Positions 17,248-26,213 of a stretch of DNA of 64,000 nucleotides are shown here, one piece after another. The DNA is from a virus. The notes below the pieces were generated by a model, which was not told where the DNA came from, made no database searches, and saw nothing but the letters and a program-made list of their open reading frames with translations. The DNA lies in IMG/VR virus record IMGVR_UViG_3300031566_000001, positions 79,143-143,142 of that record. One strand, 5' to 3'. The first letter of the stretch is position 1. Each line of letters begins with the position of its first letter. The position numbers and the translations under genes were made by a program.

Positions 17248-17784
17248 ATGGCAACAAAAGTGAAGCATACCAAGAAGAAGGGCTTGCCGCCTGCTGCATT
17301 GGCGGCTATCGAGACCGCCAAGGAGATGCACAAGGCAGAGAAGCCCTTGGAGGTGACGCTGATACACGGGGTCACGGCCACGCTGCATGCTGTGGCCCCG
17401 TCCCTGATACAAGATGTGCAGCTGCGCATCGAGGACCCCAAGGTCCCAGTGGTCTACATCGAGGCCAAGGAGCGGGACGAGGAGAACCCGAACGACCCCT
17501 CATACCTAGCTGCAATGGATCGGGCGGCGCAAGAGCGTAACGCGGCGGTCATGGACGCCCTAATTATGATGGGCGTAGAGCTGCCCGAGGGGTTCGAGGT
17601 GCCGCCGAAGTGGGTGAAGCGTCTCAAGATACTGGGCTTCGACTTCGATGAGGATGATCCTGACGAGGTGGAGTTCGTCTTCAAGAAGTACCACACTAGC
17701 ACTAGCGTCATAGCGACGCTGTCTGTGATGTCGGGTATCCGGGAGGAGGACGTGGCCGCATTCCGCGAGCTTTTTCGCGGTTAA
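17248..17784 (+). CDS. Tail assembly chaperone, short form
   Basis: 178 aa. The sequence LIHGVTATLHAVAPSLIQDVQLRI, an acidic middle and a helical end (TSVIATLSVMSGIREEDVAAFRELF) match the first product of the frameshifted chaperone pair found between major tail and tape-measure genes of siphophages. The chaperone coats the tape measure and recruits tube subunits. ATG follows GGGAGGATC. It ends a few codons after a slippery CTTTTTC. Confidence 0.75.
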   Translation: MATKVKHTKKKGLPPAALAAIETAKEMHKAEKPLEVTLIHGVTATLHAVAPSLIQDVQLRIEDPKVPVVYIEAKERDEENPNDPSYLAAMDRAAQERNAAVMDALIMMGVELPEGFEVPPKWVKRLKILGFDFDEDDPDEVEFVFKKYHTSTSVIATLSVMSGIREEDVAAFRELFRG

Positions 17785-18046
17785 GCGGCATAGCACACCC
17801 ATCCGGGACTATCCCCTCTCGGACGCAGTCAAGACGGGCATCACGGCCAGCGGTCACTTCGTGCAGTGGGAGGCTGCTAACGCGGCGGGCTTGGACCTGT
17901 ACCTGTGGGACCGGGGCTTTTATCCCCTGCGGTTCATGGCTAAGGTTCTGGCCTGGCATGAGGATCATGAGCTGATAGAGCAGCACAAACAATCTGCGCT
18001 GCTCAAGGACGCGGAGCGTAAGGCCAAGAAAAAGGGGAAGCGGTAG
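17248..18046 (+). CDS. Tail assembly chaperone, long form made by +1 frameshift
   Basis: The second frame (positions 2 mod 3) is open from before the short-form stop to TAG at 18044. It encodes VKRHSTPIRDYPLSDAVKTG, then HFVQWEAANAAGLDLYLWDRGFYPLRF and a lysine-rich tail, the usual second part of the chaperone. It has no ribosome-binding site of its own in the overlap. A +1 slip on TTT-C at 17773-17776 (tRNA-Phe moving from TTT to TTC, before CGC) would join 176 codons of the first frame to 89 of the second, giving 265 aa. A -2 slip reaches the same frame, but +1 is simpler. Confidence 0.65.
17770..17776 (+). promoter_or_regulatory. Programmed +1 frameshift slippery site
   Basis: Zero-frame codons are CTT TTT CGC GGT TAA. 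Slipping by +1 on TTT gives TTC, a better match for tRNA-Phe, then GCG GTT AAG in the downstream frame. The zero-frame stop follows only two codons later, a common arrangement that helps ribosome slippage. Confidence 0.55.
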
Positions 18047-20638
18047 GTGGCAATAGAGACCATCGGCGTCCGGGTAGTGGTTGAGGGCGCAAACAAGGCG
18101 GTCGATGACCTGAACAGGGTCAACAAGGCAGCGTCAAGCCTGGGCGGCGCGGCTGCGGCCACTGCTTCCCCTTTGGGTATCCTGGGCAGTGCGCTGGCCA
18201 ACGTAGGGCAGATCGCCGCGGGCATCATCAGCGCGCACCTGTTCACCAACCTGGTAGAAGGCCTGAAAAGTGTAGCGTATGAGGCCCTGTTTGGTGCAGG
18301 GCGCGTCGAGGAGCTTGAGGTCATCCTGGAACTCTTAGGCACGCGGGCTGGTTACAGCGCAAGCCAGCTCTACCAGTGGCGTGACGCGATGGTGGACGCG
18401 GGTATCCGCAGCGACGTAGCCACTAAGAGTATTGCAGAGTTCATTCGTTACCAGATGGACGCGACCAAGGCCGTAGAGCTGGCGGCTGTGGCCCAGGACG
18501 CGGCTACCTTTGCAGCTGAGGATAGCACCGAGGCCCTAGCAGGCCTGATGCACGGTATCCTCACCCAGAGGTCCATCGTCCTACGGACCTACGGCATCAT
18601 CGTGGACACAAACCAGGCAATGGAGGACTACAAGGACGTCATCGGCGCGGTTGGCAGGGAATTGACCGCCTCCGAGCGCGTGCAGGCTATGATGAATGCG
18701 GTATTAGCCCAAGGCGTTGCTATCAGCGGGGCCTACGAGGCGGCGATGGGCACCTGGACCAAGATGTGGAGGACGCTGACAGGAAGACTCATCCCGGAGA
18801 TGATCTGGCAGCTGGGTGGCCCGTTCCAGCAGGTCATGGGTTCTGCGGTTTTTGCTATCGCCGACTTCGTCAAGGTGCTGACCGCAGCGGTGTCGGAGGG
18901 TGGCAGGCTGAGGCCTATCTTAGATGCGTTAGTTGTGGTCGTCAACAGGCTCCTGGCCCCGGTCATAGCCCTGACCCGCGTGGTAGGCGATTGGCTAGGG
19001 ACCACGGCGGAGGGTGCCAAGAAGGTAACCAAGGCCATGGAGGAGATGGCGGGTAAGGTGACCGCAGTACAGGCCCCTAACCTGGCAGCCGCTTTTGAGA
19101 GCGGGGCTACGAAGATCATTGACGCCAACAGGGATCTCACTAAGTCCATCACCCGCATGTGGGACGATCACAACCGCAGGCTGGTGCAGACTACATTTGA
19201 TTTCAACCTGGGGCGGTTGAGGGATGAGCTGGACTGGCAGCGGCGTAGAGAGCGGGGCCTGGAGGAGCATAACCGCAAGATGGCGGACATGTACGCGGAG
19301 CTGGATGAGCTGCGCACGGGCAAGCAACGCCAAGAGATCAAGGCCCAGATGCAGGACGAACAGAAGGACTACGCAACCCAGCGGTCACAGTTCGAGCGGT
19401 TGCTGGCTCAGGCGCAATCCGATGAAGAGAAGCAGCGCATTCAGGGCTGGCTCGATGTACTAGCCATTGAACATCAGGGCAACCAGGAGGCGCTACAAGA
19501 AGAGGTAAGCGCCATAGATGCTGAGCAAGCAGCTCTGGAGAAGCGCATCGCCTTAGAGGAGAAAGCCTTTAAGGACCGGAGAGCCCTAGAGGCAGAGGAT
19601 CGGCGCATCCGGTTGGCCCGTGAGGATGAGGACTTTGCGCGGCGCACGGCCAGGGAAGAGGAAGAGGCGCGGCGCAGGGAGACCTTGCAACGTGAGGAAA
19701 CCACAGAGCGGATTGCTCTCATACGGGAGCAGATCGCCGAGGAGAACGCGGCCAAGCTGGCTGCGTACCAGGAGCAGGGGGCGATGCTCACGCAGTCTGT
19801 AGGGGAGCAAAAGGGCATCCTGGAGGAACTGGGCAAGGAGCAGAAGAGTTTGATAGATGAATGGAAGACGACTATAGAAGGCTGGTTTGAAACCATCAAG
19901 GATGTTGACTGGAAGGGATTGGCTGCAGACGTGAGTTCTATCGCTCAGAGCCTCGGTGATATAGCTGGGCCAGCGGCGATTATTACGGGTATTCTAACCA
20001 CGGGCTATATCAGGGGCCTGATAACCTCATTCGGTGGCTTTAATCAAGTCCTGAAGGGCACAGGCGATATCGTGCAAGGAATATTCGGCCTTGACATTCC
20101 ACGTATCTTGACTGGAACTAAGACGTTTGTCGAGGGCTGGATGATCACCTTTATTGGATTCTTCGGTGGGGCTTTGCAAAGCGTCTATAACCTACTAACA
20201 GGCAAGTCAGTCAGAATTGTAGATGATGTGGTGGATGAATTACGGCGTTTATCTAGTGAAAGCACAAGACTCGGTGGTGAGTTCATAGAAGGCCTCATCC
20301 TTGGCATAAATCGTTGGTGGCAGCAGCTCATAAACCGGGTGAGGGAACTGGCCGAGGCCATCATCTACGAGGTCAAGGTTAGACTACTTATGGGCTCACC
20401 ATCCAAGGTATTCATCGGTATAGGCCAGGAGATCTCACGGAGCTTGGCGGAAGGTATTCGGTCGATGGGGGACCTACCCGCGCTACAGATGGGTCAGGTC
20501 ACCTTGGGCACCCTGGCGGCTGTACCTGCGTCAACGACGACCGTTAGCAACAGCTACAACCTCAATATGACCAGTATGGCCCCGGTGTCTACGGTGGTCT
20601 CAGACTTCCGGCTGATAAAGGTGATCGCGGGGCGGTAG
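18047..20638 (+). CDS. Tail tape measure protein
   Basis: 863 aa, the longest tail gene, directly following the chaperone (GTG at 18047 immediately after TAG at 18044-18046). N-terminal region has the classic tape-measure opening (VVVEGANKAVDDLNRVNKAASSLGG), a hydrophobic segment near 45-75, then alpha-helical stretches. Residues about 380-620 are a highly charged coiled coil (QRRRERGLEEHNRKMADMYA and many EEE/RRR repeats). A hydrophobic region near 640-720 follows, and the C-terminus has SPSKVFIGIGQEISRSLAEGI, the conserved end motif of many tape measures. At about 1.5 angstrom per residue the tail would be roughly 130 nm, a family-based estimate. Confidence 0.85.
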   Translation: MAIETIGVRVVVEGANKAVDDLNRVNKAASSLGGAAAATASPLGILGSALANVGQIAAGIISAHLFTNLVEGLKSVAYEALFGAGRVEELEVILELLGTRAGYSASQLYQWRDAMVDAGIRSDVATKSIAEFIRYQMDATKAVELAAVAQDAATFAAEDSTEALAGLMHGILTQRSIVLRTYGIIVDTNQAMEDYKDVIGAVGRELTASERVQAMMNAVLAQGVAISGAYEAAMGTWTKMWRTLTGRLIPEMIWQLGGPFQQVMGSAVFAIADFVKVLTAAVSEGGRLRPILDALVVVVNRLLAPVIALTRVVGDWLGTTAEGAKKVTKAMEEMAGKVTAVQAPNLAAAFESGATKIIDANRDLTKSITRMWDDHNRRLVQTTFDFNLGRLRDELDWQRRRERGLEEHNRKMADMYAELDELRTGKQRQEIKAQMQDEQKDYATQRSQFERLLAQAQSDEEKQRIQGWLDVLAIEHQGNQEALQEEVSAIDAEQAALEKRIALEEKAFKDRRALEAEDRRIRLAREDEDFARRTAREEEEARRRETLQREETTERIALIREQIAEENAAKLAAYQEQGAMLTQSVGEQKGILEELGKEQKSLIDEWKTTIEGWFETIKDVDWKGLAADVSSIAQSLGDIAGPAAIITGILTTGYIRGLITSFGGFNQVLKGTGDIVQGIFGLDIPRILTGTKTFVEGWMITFIGFFGGALQSVYNLLTGKSVRIVDDVVDELRRLSSESTRLGGEFIEGLILGINRWWQQLINRVRELAEAIIYEVKVRLLMGSPSKVFIGIGQEISRSLAEGIRSMGDLPALQMGQVTLGTLAAVPASTTTVSNSYNLNMTSMAPVSTVVSDFRLIKVIAGR

Positions 20639-20664
20639 CCAGTGCGTTGTTAGCGGCGCCCAGG

Positions 20665-20682
20665 CTGCCCAGGGCAGTTTTT
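20665..20682 (+). terminator. Intrinsic terminator after tape measure gene
   Basis: CTGCC-CAG-GGCAG stem-loop (20665-20677) directly followed by TTTTT (20678-20682), 26 bases after the tape-measure stop. The next transcription unit then has its own regulated promoter at 20750-20812, which supports a true unit boundary. Confidence 0.6.
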
Positions 20683-20749
20683 GGGGTGAAATGAGTAATA
20701 TGTTATGAGGTACGCTCAATCGGTAGAATCAGGGGACCACCTGAGGCGG

Positions 20750-20812
20750 TTTTTGCGCAAAAACCTGGAGCATCTTTTCTTTTGCGGGCAAAAGGTTCAC
20801 GGGGGCGATAAT
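20750..20812 (+). promoter_or_regulatory. Paired dyad promoter, locus 2 (B then A)
   Basis: Dyad B is the perfect palindrome TTTTTGCGCAAAAA at 20750-20763. Dyad A is CTTTTGCGGGCAAAAG at 20779-20794, centre 30 bp further on. Twelve bases later comes GATAAT (20807-20812). A start near 20819 would give a short leader for the tail gene at 20841. A direct repeat (GGGCAAAAG-GTTCACGG type) recurs at 20815-20833. Confidence 0.65.
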
Positions 20813-20840
20813 ATGGGCAAAAGAGTTCACGGAGGGCATC

Positions 20841-23210
20841 ATGGTCAAGAAGCGATTGGCTCTTGCGGCTGCCCTGCTGCTGATACTTATGGTGGCAGGG
20901 GGTAGGGACATGGGCATTTGTGACATCAAGTATGAGCTGATAACGCCGGACGGTCAGACGTTCAACTTCATGGGTCCAGGGAGGGCACCGGGATCTGCTG
21001 CATCCCTGCAAGCACATGAGGGCTTTGGGTTGCCGCCGGTGCGCCACGTTACCCAGGACCTATACGATGTGCCGGGGAACCTCCTGGTGGACGTGGTGGT
21101 ACAGGGCCGGATAATCACCATCACCGAGTCGGCCTACGCCACGGACGCCACGAGGAAGGGGTTGCACAAAGCCTTGGCGGCTATCTGGGACGCTGTGCGT
21201 TGGGACCGGGGGGCCACGAATACCACACCAAGCACCCTACGGTACACAGTGGACGGGAATAGCTGGGACCTGAAGGTAGTGCTCTCAGGGGTTGTAGAGT
21301 CACCCCAGGGTCGATACGGGAAGAACGAGATCGTGGGCCTGCGTTTTGAGGCACATGACCCGCTATGGTGGGACGACGAAGAGAGCAGCCTGACGTTGGA
21401 CTGGACCGACGACTATTTGGTCCGGTTGGTCCTGAGCAACGTGGACGGCGTTTGGGACAACATGGGACCGCCAGCGGCGATTGCCGCAGGTGCCGGCGGG
21501 TTTACCGTGGTCCGTGGAGTCCAAGTCTCGCCAGATCAACAGTATGTGTATTATGGCGGCGACTTTCAGACGTGGAACAACCTACCGGCGGGCAATCACG
21601 TTGTCCGGTGGAACATCGCAACGGAGACCTGGGAGCCGGTGGGCGGGGGCCTGAATAATGCGGTGTGGGGCCTCTACTTTGGGCCTGATGGGACGCTGTA
21701 CGCCGTTGGGGATTTTACCAACGGGTCCGGTGGCGTGGGCGATGGGGCTGCCGACTACCTGGCGCGGTACGACCCGCTAACTGACACCTGGGTCAACGTG
21801 GGCGGCGGTCCTGGGGTCGGCGTTGTGACGCGTGTTGAGACCGTCCTAGTGGGCCACGATGGGACCTTGTACGTCGGCGGCGATTATACCGACTGGCAAG
21901 GGATCGGCGCGGACTACATCGTCTCGTACACGGTGGCGGGCGGTTGGGCGACGTTGGGGGCCGCTGCGCTCGATGCCGAGGTACTCGCGTTGGTCAACCT
22001 GCCAAACGGCCACGTCGTCCTGGGCGGGACTTTCCGAAATATCGGCGCGGTCGCTTATGAGCGCATCGCCGAATGGGACCCGGTGGCCGGGGCCTTTACT
22101 ACCGTTGGGCCGGGCTTCTCGGGGCCGGTCTACGCGCTCACTGTCGGGCTAGACGGCAAGCTGTACGCGGGCGGCGTGTTCAACTGGGTTGGCTGGCCCG
22201 CCATGATCCTAGAAGTGTTCAATATCGCTGTTTGGAATGGGACGATATGGTCTAGCATGGACGGCGGCTTTCCAGTCCTGGCCATCGCCGGGATGCAGCT
22301 AGTTACGCGGCCTGATGGAGACATCTACGCTCTAGGAGGCTTCCAGGACGCAAGCGGGTTGCCGTTGGCTGATTTCGTTGCCCGATGGAATGGGTTTACT
22401 TGGATACCGATTGACGTTGTGCTTCCAGTGCCGGCAGCTCTGCGGGGGCATCCTCATGTTGCGTTTACGGAATCGAATGATATGTACCTGACAACCGATG
22501 CGTTGGCCGTGACGGTCCCGGTTGGAGCTGACAACAGCGTGGTCAACCTGGGATCGGCTGCCACCTTGCCTGTTATCGAGGTCAAGAATCAAGGCGACGT
22601 CTCAATAATCCGCAGCGAGACCACCGGCGGCGAGCTGGCGTTCAAACCCATGCACCTACAAGACGGCGAGATCGTCATTGTGGACCTGAGCACGGGCCGC
22701 AAAACGATCACGTCGAGCTGGCGGGGCAACCGCCTGGGAGACCTGTTGCCGCCAGGCGTCGGCGGGTTTGAGCTGGAGTCAAACCCCAGGGCGCAGTACG
22801 GCGGCGTGGACGGTGCCAACCTGATAACCGTGTTCATCACGGACGCGGACCCCAGGGAGCACAACGACGACAACAACCAGCTCTCCGGTTGGGCCAACGT
22901 CACCGGGATTGAGCAGACCAACACGGACCTGGGGCGGTTGTACGTGAGCATCGTTTTCGACGGCGTGGACTATCACGTCAATCTATACAGCGATGCGGCC
23001 AGGACTGAGCTTGTGGGCCATACGGCGGACTATGCCGCACCTGGGGCACAGGTGATCGTGGCCGACAACGATTCAGGCCTGGGGGGCAGTATCACCGTGG
23101 ACGCCGTGGTCGCTGCGGACGATGACATCGAGGTCTACTTTACCATCGTCACGGCCACCTGGTACAACCGGTGGTGGAGTCTGAGTGAGGCCGTTCTAGC
23201 GGCAGAATGA
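20841..23210 (+). CDS. Distal tail protein with inserted beta-propeller
   Basis: 789 aa. After a hydrophobic start the Dit-like siphovirus tail component domain begins (CDIKYELITPDGQTFNFMG) and continues to about residue 200 (IVGLRFEAHDPLWWDDE). Residues about 205-560 are a propeller of repeated blades with the pattern LYVGGDYT, VYYGGDFQTWNNL, LYAVGDFTN, VVLGGTFRNIG and LYAGGVFNWVG, each followed by W-rich strands. The Dit C-terminal part resumes near 590 (VINV-type IEVKNQGDVSIIRSETT, then GRKTITSSWRGN). ATG at 20841 has GGAGGG upstream; this adds a signal-peptide-like MVKKRLALAAALLLILMVAGG. An internal ATG at 20910 would remove it. Confidence 0.65.
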   Translation: MVKKRLALAAALLLILMVAGGRDMGICDIKYELITPDGQTFNFMGPGRAPGSAASLQAHEGFGLPPVRHVTQDLYDVPGNLLVDVVVQGRIITITESAYATDATRKGLHKALAAIWDAVRWDRGATNTTPSTLRYTVDGNSWDLKVVLSGVVESPQGRYGKNEIVGLRFEAHDPLWWDDEESSLTLDWTDDYLVRLVLSNVDGVWDNMGPPAAIAAGAGGFTVVRGVQVSPDQQYVYYGGDFQTWNNLPAGNHVVRWNIATETWEPVGGGLNNAVWGLYFGPDGTLYAVGDFTNGSGGVGDGAADYLARYDPLTDTWVNVGGGPGVGVVTRVETVLVGHDGTLYVGGDYTDWQGIGADYIVSYTVAGGWATLGAAALDAEVLALVNLPNGHVVLGGTFRNIGAVAYERIAEWDPVAGAFTTVGPGFSGPVYALTVGLDGKLYAGGVFNWVGWPAMILEVFNIAVWNGTIWSSMDGGFPVLAIAGMQLVTRPDGDIYALGGFQDASGLPLADFVARWNGFTWIPIDVVLPVPAALRGHPHVAFTESNDMYLTTDALAVTVPVGADNSVVNLGSAATLPVIEVKNQGDVSIIRSETTGGELAFKPMHLQDGEIVIVDLSTGRKTITSSWRGNRLGDLLPPGVGGFELESNPRAQYGGVDGANLITVFITDADPREHNDDNNQLSGWANVTGIEQTNTDLGRLYVSIVFDGVDYHVNLYSDAARTELVGHTADYAAPGAQVIVADNDSGLGGSITVDAVVAADDDIEVYFTIVTATWYNRWWSLSEAVLAAE

Positions 23211-23222
23211 TTGTGAGGGGCT

Positions 23223-24335
23223 ATGCCCGCTGAGTACGAGGTACACCTGCTGGAGGCCGCAAGGGACAACCGTCTGGACATCATAGATGACTTCGCGGTC
23301 CTGTCTTATGCCCAGCGGGTCAATGAGATAGGTGCCTTTGGCCTGTCTGTGTGGGCGGACAATTTCAACATCACTTTCGCACACCTGGACGGGCGCATCG
23401 TCGTCTGGCGCAAGCCAGAGGGAGGGCGGCGCTACATCGACTTTGCGGGCTTCATTCGGGGTGTGAAGCGCCAGTATAGGGATGGTAGGCAGCAGGTGAT
23501 ACTCTCCGGTACGGACTATAACGACCTCCTGCGTAGGCGCCGGGTGGCTTATGCGGCTACTACCGCAGAGGCCAGGAAGGCGGACCAGGCCGACGATATG
23601 ATGGTGGAGCTGGTGAACGAGAACCTGGGGGCTACCGCTGTCGCGGGCCGGGACCTCACGGGGCTGGGGTTCTCCGTAGCGGCTTCACCCTCCGCGGGGA
23701 CCATCGTGAGGGGCGACTTCGCCTACGAGAAGCTGCTGGACACGCTACAGGGCATTTCCGATGCCAGTCGGCAGACCCCAACGACACAAGCCTTCTTTGG
23801 TATTGTGCCCATCAACAGCGGGTGGGAGATGGAGTTTCGCACCAACGTGCCGCAGTGGGGCCAGGACCATAGCCACCCCAACGGAATACACGGACCGGTG
23901 GTGTTCTCACAGGAGTACGAAAACATGGCCAACCCGGAACTAGAGTGGGATAGGCACGATGAGGTAACAGTGGTCTACGGCGGGGGGCGGGGAGAGGACC
24001 TGACTAGGCCTGTCATAGAGGTGGCGGACACGACCCGTGAGGGCGAGAGCCCACTGAACCGCTGTGAGGGTTTCGAGTCCGTGGATGCGGCCACGACCCT
24101 GGAGCTTATTGACGGGGCCAACGCCAAGCTGGACGAGGGCCGGGGCAAGAGGCGGTTCACCTTTGACGTGGTGGAGATTCCCAGCACGCTCTACGGTCTA
24201 CATTGGGGGTTTGGAGATTTAGTGACCGCTGTTTATGGGGGCGAGCAGTGGGACCTGCACGTGGCGGCGGTAGAGGTCACGGTGGAGGGCAAGATAGAGA
24301 CCATCAAGCCGCGTTTTGAGGAGTTTGCAGGGTGA
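23223..24335 (+). CDS. Tail-associated protein, ReqiPepy6 gp37-like
   Basis: 370 aa. The opening YEVHLLEAARDNRLDIIDDFAVLSYAQRVNEIGAFGLSV and the mid-region YRDGRQQVILSGTDYNDLLRRRRVAY match the siphovirus Gp37-like (tail hub or baseplate) family that follows the distal tail gene. The C-terminal strands (FTFDVVEIPSTLYGLHWGFGDLVTAVYGG) look like an OB-like hub domain. It overlaps the next gene by 4 bases. Structural role inferred from family and position. Confidence 0.6.
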   Translation: MPAEYEVHLLEAARDNRLDIIDDFAVLSYAQRVNEIGAFGLSVWADNFNITFAHLDGRIVVWRKPEGGRRYIDFAGFIRGVKRQYRDGRQQVILSGTDYNDLLRRRRVAYAATTAEARKADQADDMMVELVNENLGATAVAGRDLTGLGFSVAASPSAGTIVRGDFAYEKLLDTLQGISDASRQTPTTQAFFGIVPINSGWEMEFRTNVPQWGQDHSHPNGIHGPVVFSQEYENMANPELEWDRHDEVTVVYGGGRGEDLTRPVIEVADTTREGESPLNRCEGFESVDAATTLELIDGANAKLDEGRGKRRFTFDVVEIPSTLYGLHWGFGDLVTAVYGGEQWDLHVAAVEVTVEGKIETIKPRFEEFAG

Positions 24336-25015
24336 GTACTACCGTAGAGCAGCTCGTGGCGGGTGTTGCCACGTTGGAACAGGGCATCAGGGCGCTTGAG
24401 GTCCGGGAAAGGCCCCTGGCCTTGCGCGGCTGGCGGGACGACTTTCAGGGAGATGCCTTACACGAGCAGTACAGCACGCATGTAAATAATGGCACGGTGG
24501 GTTTCTCAGTGGGCGGGCAGCACGGCGGTGTCTTGGAGCTGTCCGTGAACGCGATAGCCGATTCCTGGGCCGATATGTTCCTGGGTACCAGGGCCGACAA
24601 CTACCTCACCCTCGATGCCGATAGCGGTTGGACTATGATCTGGCGAATGAAAGTCAGTTCCGTAGCAGGCAACCTCCGTGCACGAGCTGGGGCGAGGGAT
24701 GATGCAGCCAATAACTATATCGCCGCTGGCCTGTGGCAGGATTTTGGAAACAACTGGATCGTGGTGAACCGCTCAGGGGGCGGTGTCGTCAACACGGCAG
24801 CCAGCTCCATCGCCGCGGACACTGACTGGCATGTGCATCGGATCGATGCTACCTCAGGGCGCGTTGATTACTTCCTGGATGGAGACCTTCTTGTAACAAC
24901 CACCGTGAGTGTGCCAATCGCTGTACTCACACCATGGATAAGTACCTATGTTAATGCTGCTGTGGCTAGGATCGCCTACTATGACTACTGGAATACCATC
25001 CCAAGGAACTTGTGA
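24332..25015 (+). CDS. Tail fibre-like subunit with short coiled coil and lectin-like domain, copy 1
   Basis: 227 aa. A heptad-like N-terminal helix (VEQLVAGVATLEQGIRALEVRERPLALRGWRDDF) is followed by a beta-sandwich resembling concanavalin/LamG folds (WTMIWRMKVSS, then WHVHRIDATSGRVDYFLDGDLLVTTTVSVPI). The coiled coil suggests trimers. The gene at 25012 is a clear paralogue with the same order and shared REREP-LALRGWRDDF block, so a tandem duplication has occurred. Likely host-surface or glycan binding. Confidence 0.6.
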   Translation: MSTTVEQLVAGVATLEQGIRALEVRERPLALRGWRDDFQGDALHEQYSTHVNNGTVGFSVGGQHGGVLELSVNAIADSWADMFLGTRADNYLTLDADSGWTMIWRMKVSSVAGNLRARAGARDDAANNYIAAGLWQDFGNNWIVVNRSGGGVVNTAASSIAADTDWHVHRIDATSGRVDYFLDGDLLVTTTVSVPIAVLTPWISTYVNAAVARIAYYDYWNTIPRNL

Positions 25016-25707
25016 TGATTAAACAGCTTGTAGCACGATTAGCTGCTGCGCAGAAGAAACTAGATGCCTTAGAGACCAGGGAGCGTCCCCTGGCCCTGCG
25101 GGGTTGGAGAGATGACTTCTTGGGTGACAGCATCCAGGAGCAGTACACCGCTGTCTCTAACGGTGTGGGTAGCGGCGGGGCTTTGCAGAACAATGCACAC
25201 GGTGGGGTCTATAAGCTGACTGCCGGGGCCGGGGCTGGCCGGTATCACTACCTCTGGCTGGGTAATGCGGCAGATGGGTACGCCACCCTAGACGCCGACT
25301 ATGGCTGGAAGATGATAGCACGGATGGCAATAAGTCATACGACGACCTTCGATGGTCAATTTGGTGTAGCTGATTCAGCATACAACAATTTTGTCTTGGC
25401 CGGGATAGGAACGACATTTCTAGCAGCCAACTGGGTGCTGATTACAAGGATCGGCGGCGGTGCGGTGAATGTTGTGGATACTGATATAGCCGCCGACACA
25501 GACCCCCACGTACACCGGTTAGGGGTCTGCCCCACGTTGGCAGGGCACCAAGCAGACTACTTGCTCGATGGAACTCGAATCGCCACCACCACGGTGTCAG
25601 TGCCTATCGCGGTCTTGACCCCGATTGTGCGTGCTAGTGCAACCGCTGCATTCGCACGATGGGATGACCTAGATTACTGGGTAGTAATACCGCAAAACCT
25701 AACGTAA
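25012..25707 (+). CDS. Tail fibre-like subunit, copy 2 (paralogue of 24332 gene)
   Basis: 231 aa. Same architecture as the previous gene: helix LVARLAAAQKKLDALETRERPLALRGWRDDF, then lectin-like strands with YATLDADYGWKMIARMAIS and ADYLLDGTRIATTTVSVPIAVLTP. The two proteins share the linker and C-terminal strand blocks but differ in the middle, which would be the ligand-contacting surface. ATGA overlap with copy 1. Divergence after duplication could broaden receptor range. Confidence 0.6.
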   Translation: MMIKQLVARLAAAQKKLDALETRERPLALRGWRDDFLGDSIQEQYTAVSNGVGSGGALQNNAHGGVYKLTAGAGAGRYHYLWLGNAADGYATLDADYGWKMIARMAISHTTTFDGQFGVADSAYNNFVLAGIGTTFLAANWVLITRIGGGAVNVVDTDIAADTDPHVHRLGVCPTLAGHQADYLLDGTRIATTTVSVPIAVLTPIVRASATAAFARWDDLDYWVVIPQNLT

Positions 25708-25737
25708 AGCTCGTAAGGCTTTTGGGGGAGGGATATC

Positions 25738-26202
25738 TTGAACGGTGAGGGCGTCAGGAAGAAGGCAGAGCTGTTTGATGAGGAGCAGTCAGTTGATACC
25801 GTCTCCAATGAGGACCTGCGCTGGATGCTGCTCTTCTCACGCAAGGACTTTCAGGGTGGCCTTGACGGTCTGAAGGGTTCCCTCGACCGATTGGAGAAGG
25901 ACCACCAGGTCGTGTCCACGCGGGTTCAGGCTAATGCCCTAGCAGTGGGGCGTATCCAGCAGGCCCATGATGATTGCCCCCTGTCCGGTCAGGAGGGCAG
26001 AGACGGCTTCATGGTCAAGGTTACGAAGATCTGTTTGGAGGCGGCCAAGGCAGGGGTCAAGGAGGCCAACGGCAACAAGGCCGTGCTGGGGCCGCTGAGT
26101 AGGAATGAGGCTTTTCAGATCATGGGCTGGGTGATCACGATACTGGTGATAGCCCTGGTATTTTTGGCAACGAACGGGCAGATTCACATCCCAATCCCGT
26201 AA
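25738..26202 (+). CDS. Membrane-anchored protein, holin- or XhlA-like, 154 aa
   Basis: TTG start preceded by GGGGGAGGG. Residues 1-100 are charged and helical (LDGLKGSLDRLEKDHQVVSTRVQANAL, coiled-coil-like). One clear transmembrane helix lies near the C-terminus (FQIMGWVITILVIALVFLATNG, about 126-147). This layout (soluble coiled coil then a single C-terminal membrane helix) resembles XhlA/haemolysin-type phage lysis accessories, although the gene sits one position before a glycosidase-like protein, not next to the amidase. Confidence 0.45.
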   Translation: MNGEGVRKKAELFDEEQSVDTVSNEDLRWMLLFSRKDFQGGLDGLKGSLDRLEKDHQVVSTRVQANALAVGRIQQAHDDCPLSGQEGRDGFMVKVTKICLEAAKAGVKEANGNKAVLGPLSRNEAFQIMGWVITILVIALVFLATNGQIHIPIP

Positions 26203-26213
26203 AGGAGGTACAG

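Noticed and set aside
18733-19899. Long minus-strand frames opposite the tape measure gene
   Set aside because: Opposite-strand shadows of a strongly coding + strand gene with no ribosome sites.
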